From Brachionus koreanus (lineage: Eukaryota > Rotifera > Eurotatoria > Ploima > Brachionidae), in contig PJRA01000011.1 of assembly GCA_016987375.1 (NCBI GenBank), positions 2,372,419 to 2,414,741 of the forward strand: 42,323 bases of DNA. Direction: 5' to 3'. Under the pieces are notes generated by a model that searched no databases, was not told the DNA's origin, and worked only from the letters and a program-made list of their open reading frames with translations. The translations under genes were made by a program, and so were the position numbers. Below, piece after piece: positions 22,501 through 32,396 of the stretch. The first letter of the stretch is position 1, and every line of letters starts with the position of its first letter.

Positions 22501-24610
22501 GATAAATGATTGAATATTAAAAATTATTTTTTTCGATACAAATTGCATGAATTGTAAAAAAGAACTGAATAAAAAAAATTATTTTTTTTGTTCCAAAAAA
22601 ATTTTTAATTCTGAAGTTTTTTTTAAATCTTTTTTAAAAAAATATGGATAAATTGAATTATTTTCTATAGGTGGTAGCATATCAAATTTATATGCTGTTC
22701 AAATAGCAAAACATTTTTGTTTTCCACAAACCAAATTTGATGGATTATTTGAAACACCAAAGATAGTTTTGTTTACTTCCGAGCATGTAAGTAAACTTTT
22801 TAATTCAGTTACTTAAATAAATTTTGAAAAAAAATTAAATTAAAAATTTGCAAATTTTTTGATTGAAAAACAGAAATTCTTGAAAAATTTCAGAGTATCA
22901 AATTTTTCTTTGCTTAGAATGTTTTTATCACTAATTTTTCTTCATCAAAAAAATAGAATTATTATAGTTTGTAGTAAAAGTACTTTCTGCGAAACCTAAC
23001 ATATAGATCGTCAGAGCATATAACTTCTATTGGGCAGTGTGGAGCTGTAGCAGCCTATTCCATTGAATTTATCTAATTCTTTTGCTCACTAAAACTGCAA
23101 AAGCGTTTCTAATTTGGACAGAAAAACTAATTCATTCACTAATTTGTGCATTTCAATCAAATCCCCTTTCACTTTCCTTTAAAAATCTTTTCTATTTTTT
23201 AATGTTAAAAATTATTATCAATATAAATGATAATCTTCAGACTATTGGAAGCATATTTTCAACAGACATAGTAATTTGCTCAGCGTCATATTCAATACAA
23301 GGGTGTAAAAAAAAAAAACATAATTTTTTTACCACTAATTGAAAATATTAATCAAATTTAAAAAAGATTTTCTATGCCAAAAAAAGATAAATTAAAATTT
23401 GTAAGAATAATTTATTGCCATTTTATCTAGAGTCATTATTCAGTTCATAGAGCAGCAATTATTTTAGGCATGGGATTGAATCAAGTTAAAAATGTACCAG
23501 TTGACGATAGGTAAAATTTAAATTTGAAAATTTAGACTAGAAAAAAAGACAAAAAATATTTTAAGAGGAAAAATGATACCAGAAAAATTAGAGTCAATGA
23601 TAAAAGAAACACTTGCCGCTAAAAAATTGCCATTTATGGTAATTCTTACAGCTGGAACCACTGTGCTAGGTATTTAAATTGTTTTTTATTTCATTTTTAA
23701 ATCAATGTTGCCAAAGGTGCATTCGATCCGATTGATCCAGTAGCTGAAATTTGTCTCAACTACAAATTATGGTTGCATGTTGATGTAAGATAATTGAATC
23801 TTGAAAAAAAAATTTTTTTTAAAAAATTATTTTCAAGGCTGCATGGGGTGGCGGAGCTTTACTATCAAGAAAACATAGACATTTAATGAAAGGAATTGAA
23901 AAGTAAATAATTTAAAATTGAAGGAGTGAAGGATAAAATTTTAATTATAGAGCCGACTCTGTTACCTGGAATCCACACAAGTTAATGGGGGCTTTGTTGC
24001 AGTCATCAGCTTTTTTGGTAAAAAGAAAGGGTCTTTTGCTGGACTGCAACGAAATGAATGCTTCCTATTTATTTCAACAAGACAAGCATTATGATATTTG
24101 TTACGACACGGGTGACAAGACCATTCAGTGTGGTCGTCATGTCGATGCATTTAAAGTATGGCTAATGTGGCGAGCTAAAGGAGATTCTGGCTTTGAAAAA
24201 CAGATTGATCGCCTTTTTGAACTGGCCAAATTGTTATACGAACAGCTCAAGTTGCGTCAAGATTTTCAAATTGCATTTTATAATGTAATATTTGAAAAAA
24301 AAACGACTTATTTAATTGATTATTAATATTTATTTTTCCTTAGCCTGAAATGACGAATATATGCTTTTGGTATGTGCCTAAAAGTATTCAGCATATGGAC
24401 AAAAATTCAAGTGATTATAAGCAAAAGCTTCATCAAGTAGCACCCAGAATTAAAGAGAAAATGATGACTACTGGAACTTTGATGGTAGGTTATCAACCTT
24501 TGGATGACAAACCCAATTTTTTTAGGGCTATTGTTTCTAATGCAGCTACAAATGAACAAGATATATTTTTCATGCTTGATGAAATAGAAAAATTTGGAAA
24601 AGATTTGTAG
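19530..24610 (+). CDS. Glutamate / cysteine-sulfinate decarboxylase-type PLP enzyme
   Basis: Group II PLP decarboxylases make GABA from glutamate, or hypotaurine or beta-alanine from Cys-sulfinate or Asp. Exons: 19530-19638, 21829-21932, 21994-22321, 22671-22786, 23431-23510, 23566-23669, 23717-23784, 23838-23902, 23951-24284 and 24344-24610 (TAG). All phases agree, giving 524 aa; vertebrate CSAD and GADL1 have about 490-520 and GAD about 590. Motifs in order: [73 protein letters not shown], the PLP-lysine motif [24 protein letters not shown] and MVGYQP. Ser in NQLSQG and Asn-Phe in NTNMF are the GAD-like choices at substrate-site positions, whereas [10 protein letters not shown] is more CSAD/GADL1-like, so substrate is left open. 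Exon 1 is the least certain: it gives Asn at the junction where GADs have Asp (DLLP) and is followed by a 2.2-kb intron that could hide another exon. The donor after exon 2 is atypical (gtttta). Confidence 0.87.
19639..21828 (+). other. Large first intron of the decarboxylase gene
   Basis: It is 2.19 kb against 50-650 bp for the other introns. It is AT-rich with no recognisable element; the frames at 20019-20210 and 21398-21622 on the minus strand look fortuitous. It could contain a promoter for a shorter transcript or an unrecognised 5' exon. Confidence 0.5.
23030..23190 (-). mobile_element. LINE 3' fragment inside a decarboxylase intron
   Basis: In intron 22787-23430, the stretches gctgtagcagcctattccat, aactgcaaaagcgtttctaa and cactaatttgtgcatttcaa align, in the same order, with the 3' end of the LINE copy at 31.14-31.45 kb. 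It is diverged and internally deleted. Confidence 0.7.
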
Positions 24611-24649
24611 TTTGTGTATATTTTTTAAAATTTACTAAACAAAAAGTAG

Positions 24650-24655
24650 AATAAA
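24650..24655 (+). terminator. Polyadenylation signal AATAAA (decarboxylase)
   Basis: Canonical hexamer 40 bp after the stop codon at 24608-24610, in a short AT-rich 3' UTR. Confidence 0.5.
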
Positions 24656-24959
24656 TAATTCACTTTTAACAATATTTTAAATGTTAAATAAATTTTTTAT
24701 TTGTAAAATTAGAAAATTAGAAAAAATCAATTTAAACTCGAATTTTTAAAAAATTTTATTTCAAAATCTCTAAATTAAAAATTTTATAAATTATTGTTTT
24801 AAAATTAGAATTAATCAAACATTAAACAATTTCAGTTGACTTTATCCAATTTTTCAGCAAAATTTTTGAAATTATATATAAAAACAAGCTCTAATATATG
24901 TACTATTTTTAAGTGACTTGGACTAAGATCTTTTCGATTTTAAACAGGTCCTAGCGGCT

Positions 24960-25715
24960 TCGCTTTTTTTAGATTTTCTTTATGTTAAATTTTATATACC
25001 TTTTTATACTTTATTGGTTTACAATAAGGACTAATTTCTCTTTTATTTATTTTAACTGGGCCTATTCTCAGTTCAATAGGGACTAATTAACTTTTAATGC
25101 ACCTATTTAGGAACTATTTCCTTTTAGTTTAGCTTATTTAGAATGAATTCTCTTTAGTTAGACTCTTTAGAACTAATTTGCCTTTAGTTCAGCGATTTTA
25201 GGACTAATTCATTTTTTGGTTCAAACCATTTGAGACAAATTTAGTACTTTTGGACTAAGTCAAGTTTAATAACCTCTTAGTTCAGCTTTTTTGGGTCCAA
25301 TTTCCTTTTGGTTCAGATTATTTGGGACAAATTTTCTTTAAGTCAGTTAAATTCGCCAACTCTTCTTAATTCAGTTGAATTTGGACACATTTTCTTTGAA
25401 TTTAGCTTGATTGAGACTAATTTCAGTTCGATTAGGACTAGTTCCCTTTTGGTCAATTTTATTTTAGATTAAACTCCGGATTTTTTCGGCCTTTCATCTT
25501 TAAACTTTTAATTCCAGCTTATTTAAGACCAATTTCAGTTCAATTTGGACTAAAATTTTTTAGTTCAGCTCGATCCAAACTAATTTTAATTCATTCAATT
25601 CAATTTTATTTCAGTTGATACTTATTATTTCATAGTTTAGCTTGAAAAGGTCAAATCTCTTTTGATTTAACTTATTTAAGACCAATTCTCTTTTGTTCAG
25701 CTTTTTTGGAACTAA
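24960..25715. repeat. Degenerate minisatellite, about 30-bp unit
   Basis: About two dozen imperfect tandem units built on a theme like ttcagcttatttaggactaa followed by tttccttttag. Recognisable unit cores are ggactaat, gggacaaatt, agaccaattc and ttagttcagctt, each with substitutions and indels. It starts about 350 bp after the decarboxylase gene. There is no sustained reading frame. Intervening non-repeat patches (for example 25490) suggest age. Confidence 0.8.
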
Positions 25716-25939
25716 AGTTATTATTATGAACAATTTTTTTTGTTGTCTTTTTATTTTTGATCATAATTTTAAATTTAAATTTATATTTAAAAAAAACTTT
25801 ATTAAATAAAATACTAAAAAAATGATAAAAATAAATTTATCGAATTTACTTGAATTTAAAATTGATTTCAACGAGCTAAAAGCCATGTATAAACTGCAGT
25901 TCCTGCTCTACCTGATGAAAAATCCAACGGAAATGTAGC

Positions 25940-26295
25940 TTAAAACTTCGAAAAAAGTTTACTTGAAAAATATGCTTGGCGATGTACGAAATGTACAAAG
26001 TTATTTTCTGTCAAACAAGGCTCATTTTTCGAGATATAACAGGCAACTTTGTTTTCTTTATTTGGATAAAGAAAGTAGTGGTGGTAATCAAAGAATAGTA
26101 GAGATAGATGAGTCAATTTTTAATTAAGTTAAATATAATAGAGTAAAATATTTTTTTGAAATTTTGTGAATAATTATTTATTAATTAATTACCTTTAGAA
26201 AAAGTCAAAGCTATGATTCATTACAATAAGATTAAACAATTATGGGTTTTTGGAATGTTTGATAGAATTACTAAAAAATTGTTTTTTCCAGGTAA
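25940..26295 (+). pseudogene. ISXO2-like transposase relic
   Basis: The translation begins WRCTKCTKLFSVKQGSFFE, a zinc-ribbon with Cys pair, and continues after a frameshift and internal loss with RIVEIDESIF and KYNRVKYFF, the start of an ISXO2-like (DDE_Tnp_IS1595) domain. Then, after about 45 bp, it reads KQLWVFGMFDRITKKLFFP, the second part of that domain. Several in-frame stops. Inactive. Confidence 0.65.
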
Positions 26296-26399
26296 AATTT
26301 AATTTAATTTAACAATATAATTTTCTAGGCCGCTTTAAATAGAGAAGTTAAGCTAGTTTTTAAATAAAAATTTAGTTTATGTTGTTCTTTTTAGATTTA

Positions 26400-26740
26400 T
26401 ATTTTGTAAATCCTTATTCTGAAGAATGCAATTCAGTTTGTAAACTTTATGCTGACGATACTAAGCCCACGAGATCAGTGATGCGAATAGATAATTTGAG
26501 AAAACTGCAGCAATAACTAAAAATTTTGAATGAATGGTCAATTAAGTGGAAAATGAACTTAAACGAGGAAAAATGTGTAGTGATGCATCTTGATGCTAAT
26601 AACCCAATAAATGAGTATTTAATGAATGGTCATACAAAATAATCAAAGGACAACATCTTTGCATTCTCTTGCTAGTGATCTTAGATTTAGCGATCATGTA
26701 AATGGGGAGCAGCAAGGACTTCGAAAATACTATCAGTTTT
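26400..26740 (+). pseudogene. LINE reverse transcriptase fragment (second family)
   Basis: Reads VCKLYADDTKPTRSV (RT catalytic YADD), then LKILNEWSIKWKMNLNEEKC and CVVMHLDANNP, and after a frameshift SLASDLRFSDHVN, the usual continuation of non-LTR RT. It has stops and a frameshift. Orientation is opposite to the 12.8-14.3-kb LINE, and the sequence differs from it. The frame at 26845-27045 downstream has no recognised match. Confidence 0.75.
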
Positions 26741-27204
26741 TTTATGTCACTTTTCCTTTTTTTCAAAAATATGCAAAAACCAAAAAAAAAAGATTGTTCT
26801 CTTCCAAGGCGTTAGGTGCGAAGAGATGTTAAGAGAAAAATCTTTTGAGACATACCATTCTTACTAATTATAGGAAACTAATAACATATTTAAAAGCTAA
26901 GATTGGAAAACATGGTTTTCTTCGTTTTATAAGAAACAAAAACTGCTTATCTGAATTTTTATTACTTAAATATTTTGTATCCAAAAGGCTAACAAAGTCA
27001 CTAAAAAATTTTCTTTTGATTTTTGATGTTTTTTTTTTGGTCTAATAACTTTAAATGGAGCGCTGAGACTAGCAACATGAAAAAATATAAAAATTTTATC
27101 TTTTTAATGAGTTTTTAACGAAACATGAAAACATAAAATTTATAATCCTTGACATAGCTTTAAATATTGACTGAAAACTTAAATTTAAAAAAATTCAAAA
27201 TAAA

Positions 27205-28866
27205 ATGAATTTTAAACTATTTGTAATTTTTTCGTTTTTCTTGATTTCGACAAAGGCCCAAGAGGTTTTGACAGAAAATGAAGACACATCTCGTCTGCCA
27301 ATTAGAGCTGGCTTCAAACCAACAGGACTTGTTTTCAACAATTCAAATGTGATTGTTTGGGAAAAATGCGGTGTTTCAGCTCGAACCAAAATATCACCCA
27401 TATTCAAATCAAATCTAGTTGAAGACAAAAAATTGTCTTTGTTTTACAATCCGTCTATTAACAGTCTCGTATTTGAAAGTGAGACTCCTGACGGCTCATT
27501 TAACACATCAGTCCTTAAAATACCAGAAAATGACATAAACACTTTATTTTTGAGTTTCAAAGACCCAAACAAACTACAAATCTATGTTGATTGTCCAAGC
27601 ACAACCAAGCACAAAATGTCTTGGGACTCGGACAGCTTTTCCAAAATGAAAGACCTGCAACTTTACACTAATGCAGAAGCATTTGAAAATATGCGCCAAG
27701 CTTTAGAGATATTTCAATGCAGAAGTGTTGTGAATGTAAATCCAGGCTCAGTGGTCCGATTTAATGGTCTCTTACAATCAGCTAGGCCGCCTAGTTTCAC
27801 AACTTCAACAATATGGCCAGACATTCAATCTCAAAAGCCTTTGGAGCCCACTCTCATCTATTCATTTAACAACGACGGCATTCTGTATTCATTCAATTAC
27901 TTGAATGGCAAATTTCAGGTTATTTCTTCTAACGGATCAGAAATTTTGATCAATACAACAAGACCTGTGCCACCGAATGGATTTTATTTGGTTTTTTCCA
28001 ACAATGGTCTGCACATATTTGACAAATGTCCGCATCAAAAGCCTGAAGTTGGTTTCTGGCCCACTGACATGTTCAAGAATAAATTTAAAATTGAAACTTC
28101 AAGAGTTTACTCGAGCGGAAATGTAGCATCCGATGAACTACTTGAGTCTTATTGTGCCATAAATGATATGTTGGCTCTTAATCAGTCAGTTTCGGCTGAT
28201 ACATGTTTGAATATTGATCAAGTTCAAGATAAGCTAAAATTAGTGGAAAATTCTTTCAAATTTTCTAATATTTTTTTGCCGAGCAGTGAGCAAATGCAAA
28301 AATTGATGCTATTGAAGTCAGTGGAAAATTTTGATCTTCCGTATACAGTCAATTCCGAGCATAGGATTTTGTTTGCCTCAAGACACAATGCTCCGACTCG
28401 ATTTTTCAATCGGCCTATGATGGACTATGTCGAGGGCTTTTCTGATGGTCAAAGTAATTATTGGATTGGCCTAGAAGCTCTCAACAAATTGACTAGCATG
28501 CAAAATTTTGGTCTAAAATTGGAAATAAAAGTTGGTCAAATATTTTACACCGAAGAGTATACAACATTTAGAGTATTGGACTCAACAAAAAATTATAAAA
28601 TTTTAGTTGATGGCTTAAAGACCCCTAGTTTTATGAATTTTTGGCAACATAATGACACTGAATTTTCGGCAATTAATTTTGGTGACAATTCTTTTGTAGC
28701 CAAAAAACTATACGGTGGCTTTTGGCACAAATTATTTGCTCTAAATACCGAAAATTACTATTGTTTTTCGTGTGAGACTGGCGATGATTCAATTGGAAGC
28801 TATTATAATAATCCAGAAGGAAACTTCAAAGAAGTTAGAATAACTTATATGTACTTGACTGTTTGA
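27205..28866 (+). CDS. Secreted protein with LamG/TSPN-like repeats and a fibrinogen-like C-terminus
   Basis: Single exon, 553 aa. ATG 27205 opens a signal peptide (MNFKLFVIFSFFLISTKA). Residues about 30-130 and 205-275 look like two copies of one beta-rich module, ending LSFKDPNKLQIYVDC and LVFSNNGLHIFDKC; the pattern resembles LamG/thrombospondin-N domains. Residues about 370-553 resemble a diverged fibrinogen C-terminal domain: RFFNRPMMDYVEGFSDGQSN, YWIGLEALNKLT, FYTEEYTTFRVL, then YGGFWHKLF near the end. Several N-x-S/T sites and scattered Cys. No TM segment after the signal. The likely site is extracellular matrix or body fluid, as in other fibrinogen-related proteins, but ligand and role are unknown. 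An AATAAA follows at 28889-28894. Lack of introns is unusual beside its neighbours. Confidence 0.8.
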   Translation: MNFKLFVIFSFFLISTKAQEVLTENEDTSRLPIRAGFKPTGLVFNNSNVIVWEKCGVSARTKISPIFKSNLVEDKKLSLFYNPSINSLVFESETPDGSFNTSVLKIPENDINTLFLSFKDPNKLQIYVDCPSTTKHKMSWDSDSFSKMKDLQLYTNAEAFENMRQALEIFQCRSVVNVNPGSVVRFNGLLQSARPPSFTTSTIWPDIQSQKPLEPTLIYSFNNDGILYSFNYLNGKFQVISSNGSEILINTTRPVPPNGFYLVFSNNGLHIFDKCPHQKPEVGFWPTDMFKNKFKIETSRVYSSGNVASDELLESYCAINDMLALNQSVSADTCLNIDQVQDKLKLVENSFKFSNIFLPSSEQMQKLMLLKSVENFDLPYTVNSEHRILFASRHNAPTRFFNRPMMDYVEGFSDGQSNYWIGLEALNKLTSMQNFGLKLEIKVGQIFYTEEYTTFRVLDSTKNYKILVDGLKTPSFMNFWQHNDTEFSAINFGDNSFVAKKLYGGFWHKLFALNTENYYCFSCETGDDSIGSYYNNPEGNFKEVRITYMYLTV

Positions 28867-29504
28867 ATTACAATTAAAATAGTTTTAAAATAAAATATTA
28901 TCTTCATTAAGTATATTTTCTAACTATTTGAATGCAAGAAATTTTTTTTTAAAATCATTTAAAACTAATAATTAGGAGGGTTTTTTTAATATTTTTTAGC
29001 TTATCAATAAAAAAAGCAATAGTTAGCTAAAAATATAAATTTTAATTCTCTACAGTCTTTGGTAATAATGATGGTTTTGTTTGGTTTTGTGGTTTGTCAT
29101 TATTTGATCAGCCAAAAATTGATAAACTCCGTTTTCCAAAAAAAAATTTTGTAAAAATATATGTAAAGATAATAATCAGAAGAAAAAATGTGTGTGCTGA
29201 AAGAGTGAAAAAAATTCAGTCCTTTTTAGGTCTTCTATTTTTTCATTGTTCTTCTAACTGCATGATCAAAGGCTATTCAGTAAGTTAACACCAAACGAAA
29301 CAAATACTACGAATCTAATATCAATGAAATTAATGCTTGGATAATTTTATATCAAAAAAAATTTAAGAATTTTTTGATATCGATGGAAGCAAATCCCGAT
29401 AGGATTTTAATACCATCGTAATTAAATACTAAATTTTAAGAAAAGTAAGTTTTTTTAAGATTTTATTGATTTTATTGAAAAATAAGGAAAAAAAATCAAT
29501 CATC
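28867..29504. other. Intergenic DNA
   Basis: 3' flank of the fibrinogen-like gene. The plus-strand frame at 29094-29288 is not supported by any motif. Nothing else recognised. Confidence 0.4.
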
Positions 29505-29643
29505 GAAATTATAATGTTTGTTTCGCTCCAAATATTCTAAATGAATATTGTTTTTTTCTTCAAGTGAGTTTTGTTCAGCAAGATTTTTAAAAACTTCTTT
29601 TCGATTGATAAATCCATTGCTTAGATCAATCAATTGTCTGCCT
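29505..29643 (-). other. Coding-like segment, unassigned
   Basis: The minus strand is open for about 45 codons to TGA with protein-like composition (SNGFINRKEVFKNLAEQNSL, then HLEYLERNKHYNFDD). An acceptor-like aggcag precedes it. No partner exon and no family recognised. It may be the tail of the LINE relic upstream (29.7-30.1 kb) or a lost gene. Confidence 0.25.
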
Positions 29644-29899
29644 TTCTTTTATTCCTCTATTTTTTTTCAATTGCACGCATTGGTAAAAATTTCAATTTTT
29701 TTTTTTTGTATTAAATTCTTCAAATATTATGTTCTCATAGTATTTCTAGATGGTATTTGATGTTTTCTTTAGTATTTAAATGTTTTGGTACTAATTTCTT
29801 AATTTTCTGCATGGAACTAAATTCGTTAAATAAGCTAAAGATAATTTGGCATTAATTTCTTATTTAAGCATTTGGTTTTTTTATTCTTCTGGTTTTAAC

Positions 29900-30110
29900 T
29901 TAGCATGAACAGACTAAAGAAGAACAATCAAAATCAGATTTTCACAATAAAACAGTTTCAAAAGCAATAGATGTAATTCAATTTCATCAAATGTTTTTCT
30001 AAAGTCAATAAACACAAACACAGTTGACAATTTCTTTACTCTTGGTTTATTCATTTCACTCATAAACTAATTGGTGACTTTTTGAGGAGAATATCACGGT
30101 CAAACACCAT
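29900..30110 (-). pseudogene. LINE reverse transcriptase fragment
   Basis: The minus strand reads VFVFIDFRKTFDEIELHLLL, a clear match to the non-LTR RT motif F.DF.KAFD..DH.LLL, with frameshifts on both sides. Inactive relic next to the inverted-repeat transposon. Confidence 0.65.
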
Positions 30111-30178
30111 TTTATAAAATAAATGAAATCTTAAATATTTATATCCATTTTTTTACTCCTGAATGTGTTTCTTAAGAT

Positions 30179-30934
30179 TCTACCATTTGAATTTTCTTGG
30201 AATCTTTGAGAGTGAGTGTGTATATGTGTGTCTGTCTAGCCCTTACCCTCCCATTTTCTCATCCGGACTTGGGACCGGCAATGGTATGGTTGCGACTCGA
30301 CAGTCACCCGCCAAAGTTACTGTGGGACGTTCATCATAAACAGCGCCACTCATCCGAGCACTCAATGGCTGCGANNNNNNNNNNNNNNNNNNNNNNNNNN
30401 NNNNNNNNNNNNNNNNNNNNNNNNNNNNNNNNNNNNNNNNNNNNNNNNNNNNNNNNNNNNNNNNNNNNNNNNNNNNNNNNNNNNNNNNNNNNNNNNNNNN
30501 NNNNNNNNNNNNNNNNNNNNNNNNNNNNNNNNNNNNNNNNNNNNNNNNNNNNNNNNNNATTGGTAATACTTCGAAAACACTTCTATTTATACCCTGCTAG
30601 AATGATTTCTATTGGTCAATTTTTAAACTTGTCTGAATTTGCCCAATTTTGCCTATTCTTGAAAATTCTTGTTTTTTTGTTGTATGTTTCATTATAAATC
30701 TTATTAATTTGAATATATGATGAAACAATTTGAAACTTTTTTTTTGAGTGCTTAAAAATTCTCTTAAATAGTAGGTACTCATTGCAAAGCTTCAAAGTAG
30801 CTTAGTTTTCAAAACTAACTAATGTTACTTTGGTGGGTGACTGTCGAGTCGCAACTATACCATTGCCGGTCCCAAGTGCGGACACACATATACACACTCA
30901 CTCTCAAAGATTCCAAGAAAATTCAAATGGTAGA
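30179..30934. mobile_element. Non-autonomous transposon with long terminal inverted repeats
   Basis: Left arm 30179-30320 and right arm 30824-30934 are near-perfect reverse complements (for example tctaccatttgaattttctt and gcgactcgacagtcaccc). The left arm carries about 31 extra bases at 30230-30263. The interior includes the 184-N gap and AT-rich DNA; no transposase is visible outside the gap. No clear target-site duplication was seen. The arms are much more GC-rich than the window average. Confidence 0.85.
30375..30558. other. Assembly gap (184 N)
   Basis: Run of N within the inverted-repeat transposon, plausibly caused by the repeat. The reading frame spanning it is an artefact of translating N. 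Confidence 0.99.
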
Positions 30935-31139
30935 AACTATGAAATTTAAATTAATTTATTTATTTAATTAGATTTTTTTTGTTAGTCGAAATTAAAACCA
31001 AAAAAGTTTTTTTTTTATAAGATTTCGGCGAGTTTGAATTAGAAAAAAGTCTTAACTAACAAATCAATAAAATTCAATTTTCTATTAGGTTGAAATAAAT
31101 AAAATAACATAAATAAAAACAATTTTTGACTTTTTGACT

Positions 31140-31740
31140 TAAAGAGCTTTAGCAGCCGATTCTATTGAACTTATCTAACGCCATTTTAAAACTAGCAGTT
31201 GACTTAGATTTGACCACATTTCTGGCAACTTATTCCAATGCGGAACTACTATGTTTGAGAAAAATACATGTCTTGTGCTTACTGCAGCTGCAAAATCGTT
31301 TCTAATTTGAGCCGGGAAACTTTCTCACTGGACTCTGATGCTATTTCCTCTTAACGTCCCGGCTGGGCCCCTGTTTTCTGATTTTTCTCTAGATTCTTAT
31401 CCAAGCTTACCTTTTCTATTCCATTCACTAATTTGTACATTTCAATCAAGTCCTCTCTCACTCTTCTTTCACTTAGCTTGGGCAGTCCTAATTTCGTTTC
31501 ATACGACTTGTTTCTTAGAGACAAAGGTATTTTTGTTGTCCCCTCTTGCAACTTTTCCAACGCATTCACATCTCTTTTCATACTTGGATTCCACACTTGC
31601 ACTGCGTAATCTAGATATGGGGTCTCACCATGGATGTACAATCTTGCCCACAGCCTTTCTTCTCTACTTGTAAACGTTCGCTTTAGCATTCCAAGTACCC
31701 TACTCGCTTTCGCACAACCACTTTTCACTTGGCGAGACTT
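31140..31740 (-). pseudogene. 5'-truncated LINE copy 2 (CR1/jockey type, 3' end)
   Basis: Minus-strand 31740 to 31351 encodes CAKASRVLGMLKRTFTSREE, LDYAVQVWNPSMKRDV and LSERRVREDLIEMYKLVNG, closely matching the 12.8-13.5-kb copy. The DNA then runs on to about 31140 with the usual LINE C-terminus in broken frame (NVVKSKSTASFKMALDKF). The 5' end is abrupt at about 31740, as expected for truncated target-primed insertion. Confidence 0.85.
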
Positions 31741-31770
31741 GGCCAACATGATTCGAATCTAAATCTTTAA

Positions 31771-32103
31771 ACATTCAATTCAGCCAATGTGTCCACTAAT
31801 TCTCAAATCATAAACACAAGCTTTCAAACCCCGAGGCCAACAAATGTGCTTCAGCCTCGAGAAATACCGTGTGTTTTTCAGTAAAAAATTCCATTTAAAG
31901 TAATTGACGAAAATACGTCAATTAACACATCGATTTATAACAAATACAATCATCATCATTCGCCATACTCTTTATCGTCATTGTCTCCATATTCTCGGAA
32001 GCTGTTGCGAAAGCATCCCAAGCACATATGTAAAATATTCAAACTAAAGACAGTTACAGGTTTAAAGCCTAAGCCAGGAATGAAAAAAAAGGTTCAAGAT
32101 TAA
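31771..32103 (+). pseudogene. Unrecognised coding-like segment with one internal stop
   Basis: One frame runs 110 codons to TAA at 32101-32103 with a single in-frame TAA at 31882-31884. Base composition is richer in G+C than the flanks and the translation is protein-like: NTSFQTPRPTNVLQPREIP before the stop, then NKYNHHHSPYSLSSLSPYSR and TVTGLKPKPGMKKK after it. It begins about 30 bp beyond the truncated 5' end of the LINE copy, so the LINE may have interrupted a gene. Family unknown. Confidence 0.35.
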
Positions 32104-32396
32104 CATATAATTTAAAATAATTAATTAATTAATTGTTTAATAAATTTTTTAATATAAATTTAAATTTTTTTTTAAACACCAAAAAAAAGTAAACACTAAG
32201 CAAAATTGGGGCTTTATTCAGAAAAATTGAAAATTTACATGCCATTTTAGTTTTAATTCTTAAAAATTAACTCTATGTGCTTTTGACTAAATTTTAAAAA
32301 AAAATATATAATTATGACCAATTTTTATTTGTATCAAATTATTTATTTTGAAAAATAAAACTCAAATTTTTTGCTTAAATAAATGAGCTTTTGAAT

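Noticed and set aside
24940..25715. CRISPR-like array
   Set aside because: Units are contiguous and diverged with no unique spacers, in a eukaryotic context; it is a minisatellite.
30197..30697. 166-codon plus-strand ORF across the N gap
   Set aside because: Most of it is translated N; the left part is the transposon terminal repeat.
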